This document shows positions 8,563 through 12,355 of a stretch of 12,355 nt of DNA, piece after piece. Numbering within the stretch: the stretch's first letter is position 1; the number at the start of each line of letters is the position of its first letter. The stretch spans positions 187,501 through 199,855 of the forward strand of contig VIGQ01000050.1 in NCBI GenBank assembly GCA_009663005.1, read 5' to 3'. Under the pieces are notes generated by a model that saw nothing but the letters and a program-made list of their open reading frames with translations, was not told where the DNA came from and did no database searches. Position numbers and translations under genes: made by a program. This DNA is from Actinidia chinensis (taxonomy: Eukaryota; Streptophyta; Magnoliopsida; Ericales; Actinidiaceae).

Positions 8563-8749
8563 CCAAAATATCACTTTCACTCCTCTCCTCCCATCACTTT
8601 CACTTTATTTCTCCATCATAATTCTCATCTCTCCTCTCTCACTTTCACATTTTAACCCTTTTATACTTTTTTAATACCCAACCCCCACCACACCCCCTTT
8701 ATTCTTTTTTTTATTTTTTATATAATTTATACCCCGTTATTTCTTTTTC

Positions 8750-9095
8750 TTAAATACTCTTGATTCATTTATTTGTTTCTTTTTACTCTTCACTTCCGAA
8801 TTTTATATAAAAAATAATAAAAAAATATATAATTTCTTGGGAGGAGATATTGATGAGAAGTTATTCTTAGTAATGTTTAATTTACTATCTTATTGATACG
8901 TTAAAAGTTATTTACTTTTTTCTTATGTGTTTTTTATGATAAATCAAACTACTAAAAATATGTTATTATTTTCAAGGATAGCTCAAATAAATAACATAAT
9001 AACTATCAACCCATCAAAATTTAAAAAAAATATAAAAATTTTGATCCCATATTTTTTTTCTTTTATAAAAAACATAAAGTGGGATTAGAAAAAAG

Positions 9096-9133
<38 letters not shown>

Positions 9134-9180
9134 TGAAAGTGAAAGTAAAAAAACAACACAAGAATCAGGGGTATTAAAAA
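8750..9180. repeat. Imperfect inverted arms inside Helitron copy 1
   Basis: The left arm (about 8750-8818: AAATACTCTTGATTC, then TTTTTACTCTTCACTTCCG, then TTTTATATAAAAAATAAT) is matched by the reverse complement of the right arm (about 9112-9180: ATAATTTTTTTTATATAAAA, then GAAAGTGAAAGTAAAAA, then GAATCAGGGGTATT). Arms are about 70 bases with roughly 290 bases between them. The order of blocks is the same in both arms, so it is more than shared AT richness. Confidence 0.62.
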
Positions 9181-9596
9181 TAACAAATAAAGTGGTAATA
9201 AAATTGTATCATAATTTTTTTATAATATAAAAATTCAAACGTGAAAGTAAAAAAAAAAAATAAAGGGGTATTAAAAAAAATAGAGGATGTATTAAAAAAA
9301 TTGATAAGGGGTATTAAAAAGAATAAAAAAAAATTGTTGAATGGCAAAATTATAATTTAAGAAGAATTGAGGAAAAAAAATTGAAAGTAAAAAATAAGTC
9401 ACATCAAGGGGGTGGGGATATCAAGGGTGAAAAAAATAACTCTCTTATGTTTAGTTTTGTTAAATAGATTAGTTAATTTTCTGAGAAAGTTACGAGATTT
9501 ATCTTTTTGTGATTTGTTTTTTATTTTATTTTTATTTATTCTTCTCAATGAAAATTATTCAAATTGATGAAACTATTTTTATTTTTTTTGCATAGT

Positions 9597-9612
9597 GCCC
9601 GTGGGCACGGGC
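9597..9612. other. Helitron 3' terminal hairpin, copy 1
   Basis: GCCCGTGGGCACGGGC: GCCCGTG (9597-9603) pairs with CACGGGC (9606-9612) with no mismatch, a six-pair stem if four bases are left in the loop. It is followed by AATTA and CTAG. This hairpin is the presumed transposition terminator of Helitrons. Confidence 0.85.
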
Positions 9613-9724
9613 AATTACTAGTGTATAATAAATCACACGACGTTTAAATTCAAATCTATCTCTTACTATCTACGGCTGAATTAATTTGGTTGATCTAACG
9701 GGTTTACATTCACCACAATTATTT

Positions 9725-9732
9725 TTTCCCGC
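9725..9732. promoter_or_regulatory. E2F-type site TTTCCCGC in Helitron copy 2
   Basis: Same motif and same position in the element as in copy 1, kept intact although flanking sequence and the hairpin have diverged. Confidence 0.5.
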
Positions 9733-9940
9733 CCAAAAATACAATTTCACTCCTCTCATCCCATCACTTTCACTTTCTCTCTCATCATAACTCTCAATCT
9801 CTCTCCTCCCATCGATCTTCACATGCAATCATTTTAATACTTTTTTTTAATCCACCCTTTATTTTTAGTTTTTTTTACTTTTACTTTTGAATTTTATATA
9901 ATTTTTTATCATAAATTTTTAACCCTTTATTTCCTTTTTA

Positions 9941-10310
9941 TTATCCCCTTGATTCTTTTATGTTTTTCTTTTTACTTTCACTTTTAATTTTATTAAAAAT
10001 TGTAAAAAACTTATTTCTTTTGAGGGTTAATTTGATGAGAAATTATATGTTATGATCTTATGCAATTGAATTCTACTACTGTATTGATCTTAAAAAATTA
10101 TTATTTTCTATGTATTTTTATGATAAATCATACTACTAATAAAATCATATTAATTTCAAGGATAAGTCCTCATAACAATAATCTATACCTATCAACCCAT
10201 AATTTTTTCTTTTTTAAAAAACATAAGGTGAGAGTAAAAAAAGTTATAAAAAAGGGGTTATAAAAATTTAGAAGTGAATAGTAAAAATAAAAACAAAAAT
10301 CAAGGGGTAT
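9941..10310. repeat. Imperfect inverted arms inside Helitron copy 2
   Basis: The left arm (about 9941-9998: ATCCCCTTGATTCTTTT, then CTTTTTACTTTCACTTTTAA) matches the reverse complement of the right arm (about 10259-10310: TTTAGAAGTGAATAGTAAAA, then AAAAATCAAGGGGTATAAAA). The architecture equals that of copy 1, so it is ancestral to the pair. Confidence 0.6.
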
Positions 10311-10696
10311 AAAAGAGAAAAAAATAAGGATTTATAAAATTTTACATAATTTTTTTTTTATATTATAAATTTCAGTAGTAAAAGTAAATAAAAACGAATA
10401 AAGGTATGAAAAAATAATAAATGGTTGAATAGCAAATTGGGTTAATTTGAGGAAGAATTGACGGTACAAATTGGAAAGTCAAAAAAGGTCACATTCGAGG
10501 GGTGGGATGTCAGGGGTGGCAAAACAGTTCTCTTATGTTAGTTTTAGATTAGATTAGTTAATTTGATTTTAAGTTAGTTTTCTGAGAATTTACTGAGAGT
10601 TACTTTATTTGGTGGTTATTTTTTTTCTTATTTATTTTTATTTATTCTTCTAGAAGAATCATCAAATTTGACAAAAAATTTATTTTTTTTTGTAGT

Positions 10697-10710
10697 GCCG
10701 TGGGCTCGGT
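10697..10710. other. Decayed 3' hairpin of Helitron copy 2
   Basis: GCCGTGGGCTCGGT occupies the place of the perfect palindrome of copy 1. One base is lost and two are changed, which weakens the stem. It is followed by TAATTACTAG and T. Confidence 0.7.
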
Positions 10711-10720
10711 TAATTACTAG

Positions 10721-11452
10721 TAGATATACAATACAGATTTTACTATAAACGTTATAGATATGATTTGAAAAAGATTTCAAGTCTCAAAGAGAGATTTCAT
10801 CTAAAAAAGATTTCAAGCTACTGATGATTATAGTATATGAAACCCCTATGGTTATGTTACCAGTCTGAATCAGACTTGAAAAGACATACCATGTTTTACA
10901 TATTCAATCAATGTTTAACTATTATATAGCCTTACGAGTTTAAAGTTTAGAATGATTTCAAAAGATATCTCGATATGTTCATGATTCAACAGAGTCACTA
11001 AATCCATTGGAATTTGTTGTTTATGGCATTTTATTATTCACTAAGCAATTGCTTATCTTTCGAAACCTATTTTTGGTCGAATTCAATCAGAGGAGTCTTA
11101 GAAAGAATGAATTAGGGCAGGCGTGTTTGTGGCACAGAGGCCTAGGAAGTTTTGTAGAGGGCTAGACCGTACGTTATGTAATTATATGGCCATGTGATGT
11201 TATGTGCTAATTAAGTTGGAGCCGACATTGTGTAAATAGTTAAACTTAGGCACAACTCTGTGTACTGATATGTACGTACACACTTTACTACATTTTCATT
11301 AATGACGTTTTCGCAAAAAAATTATGGCATTTCAAGTGAGTATGCAGTAGGTGATCAACCTTATGTAAGATAAGTTGCCTTGGGCGGGCAGCCGTCCGGC
11401 AAAAATATCACCGCGCCCACGATCTGTCCTAGGCCAGTTGCGAGGCATGACT
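10721..11452 (+). mobile_element. Older gypsy LTR-like sequence, segment 3 of 3 (3' end of LTR)
   Basis: After the Helitrons the sequence resumes with blocks I recall from the distal part of plus-strand Del/Tekay-like LTRs: GTTTGTGGCACAGAGGCCTA (about 11128-11147), TTTTGTAGAGGGCTAGACCG, TCATTAATGACGTTTTCGCA (about 11298-11317), TTGGGCGGGCAGCCG (about 11380) and ACCGCGCCCACGATCTGTCC, ending near GCATGAC at 11445-11451. No PBS follows the end, so this would be a 3' or solo LTR; the exact border is uncertain. No gene is visible. Confidence 0.5.
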
Positions 11453-12355
11453 TAGGCAACCAAGATCATACTCCAAGCCTGGTAATCTACACTTCTAGGA
11501 CATCTCAATCAACCTCTGGTATATTCTTGAATTAGATTTGGTTTGTGTGCAAATGGGGCCCACCTATCATCTCATAAACAATATTAAGATTTGGCGCGTC
11601 AAATCTATATCTATACTACGACCTAGGATAAGTACATTGATTCTTGTAAAGATACTGCATGAATTTTGGAATCATACAGCTATACAAAATAATAATACGT
11701 GGAATCTTTCTAAAAACTTCATCTCCTCCCACAATCTCTAAAAATTCTATGATTGGTTCAAAGTTGCTAATTTTTAGAAAAAATTACTTAAGTTATCCGT
11801 GTCCCCAAACATATTACATATTCCAAGTGCTCAGACTATAATTTGTGTTAGACACCGAACGTAAAAATATTATCATTGAATAGACCATAGACCACGACAC
11901 CAACTATAAGAAGTATCAGTTCATCTAACAAAATTCAATTGCAAACAACGTAATAACCGACCAAGTTGATTTTGTTTTTCAAAACAAAATAAAATAATGA
12001 TCTTGACAGCCCCATCATGGTTCCTGCCTTACTCTAATAATACTTCTTTCATTCCAGATCTAGATGCATAATTCCACACCCACAAGGTTATAGTTCCATC
12101 CAATTGAACTTGCAACTTTTTGAAATACTCACCCTATTATCAATGACATCAAGTACTAAACTCATCTCTTCAATTTAATTCTCTAATTAGCGTTTTAATA
12201 TGATATCGTGTATCAGCATATCATACATTCCTCTTAAATTGTCACCAAGTTAGTAGCTCCAAGTTCAATATTACTAAACCATAAGTCATGATTCATCCCA
12301 TTCAGATCAACAATCCTCCAAGGAATCCAAATCAAACTCCAAAACATCTAATTCA
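11453..12355. other. AT-rich sequence with no recognised gene or element
   Basis: No long ORF, no codon-like periodicity that I can see, no RNA gene, no LTR end and no Helitron end. Two overlapping open frames (11538-11741 and 11659-11841) are short, in overlapping frames, and have no recognisable motif. It may be the target in which the older gypsy LTR sits, or a decayed repeat. Confidence 0.5.

Larger units (their letters stand above)
8442..9621 (+). mobile_element. Non-autonomous Helitron, copy 1
   Basis: The element starts with TC after A8441 (TCTTTATAATACAAATCACA) and ends CTAG (9618-9621) followed by T. A GC-rich palindrome (9597-9612) lies five bases before CTAG, as in plant Helitrons. 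No Rep/helicase coding is present and all frames are short, so it depends on an autonomous partner. The 5' third carries GGTCTAACGGCT, the TTTCCCGC site and a CACTCCTCTC..CCCATCACTTTCACTTT block. The centre is A/T-rich with inverted arms and a ~111 bp direct repeat (about 9078-9290). An alternative start at TCTATCTCTC (8481) was considered, but the preceding 39 bases are also shared with copy 2 and so belong to the element. Length 1180 bp. Confidence 0.8.
9622..10720 (+). mobile_element. Non-autonomous Helitron, copy 2, joined head to tail to copy 1
   Basis: Homology to copy 1 begins two bases after its CTAG: TATAATAAATCACAC at 9624, against TATAATACAAATCACAC at 8446. It continues through CTATCTACGGCTG, the TTTCCCGC block, CACTCCTCTC..CCCATCACTTTCAC, the A/T-rich centre with inverted arms, and the CTCTTATGTTAGTTTT..TTTCTGAGA 3' part, ending ATTACTAG at 10720. 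The expected TC start is TG here (9622-9623), so the terminus is decayed or altered. The 3' hairpin is also damaged. No protein is encoded; the open frame at 10060-10263 is chance. Length about 1099 bp. Confidence 0.78.

Noticed and set aside
8481..9654. Alternative Helitron 5' ends at TCTATCTCTC (8481) and TCTATCTCTT (9655)
   Set aside because: Both are good TC starts after A, but about 35 bases upstream of them are also homologous between the copies, and for copy 2 this homology begins directly after CTAG of copy 1. The earlier starts explain more.

Overview
The window looks like heterochromatic, AT-rich nuclear DNA of a flowering plant, probably a eudicot. I see no bacterial gene organisation, no rRNA, no tRNA, no CRISPR array and no intact host protein gene. 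The content is a stack of transposable elements typed by structural hallmarks: Ty3/gypsy and Ty1/copia LTRs with TG..CA ends, plant-type primer-binding sites, decayed Sirevirus gag and protease, and Helitron termini. The species cannot be told from the sequence. Clade names below rest on recalled family hallmarks and were not checked by a search.

Layout. Positions 1-85 hold the leader and primer-binding site of an Athila/Tat-like gypsy element on the minus strand, whose body runs off the left edge. Its 5' LTR spans 86-4461. It is split by a 2.68 kb solo LTR of a Tekay/Del-like gypsy element (172-2852, minus), which carries five ~190-200 bp subrepeats. At 4462 an older plus-strand gypsy LTR-like sequence (the 'host' repeat) begins; it appears in three pieces: 4462-5126, 8397-8441 and 10721-11452. 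The first gap holds a truncated Sirevirus (SIRE-type Ty1/copia, minus): LTR 7073-8396, PBS 7060-7071, ruined gag from about 7019, and protease and the start of the pre-integrase region down to about 5186. The second gap holds two related non-autonomous Helitrons joined head to tail with no spacer (8442-9621 and 9622-10720). The last ~0.9 kb (11453-12355) is AT-rich with nothing I recognise.

Inferred order of events: the host repeat is oldest. The Athila-like element, the Sirevirus and the Helitron pair entered it later, and the Tekay-like element landed in the Athila-like LTR and was reduced to a solo LTR. All retroelement reading frames are broken. The only protein-level signals are remnants of Sirevirus gag and protease, in several frames on the minus strand between about 7019 and 5186. 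Open frames elsewhere are short low-complexity or chance ORFs.

The most interesting feature is the Helitron pair. Both copies keep a perfect E2F-type TTTCCCGC site in one of their best-conserved blocks and have large internal inverted arms. No new protein-coding system is supported.
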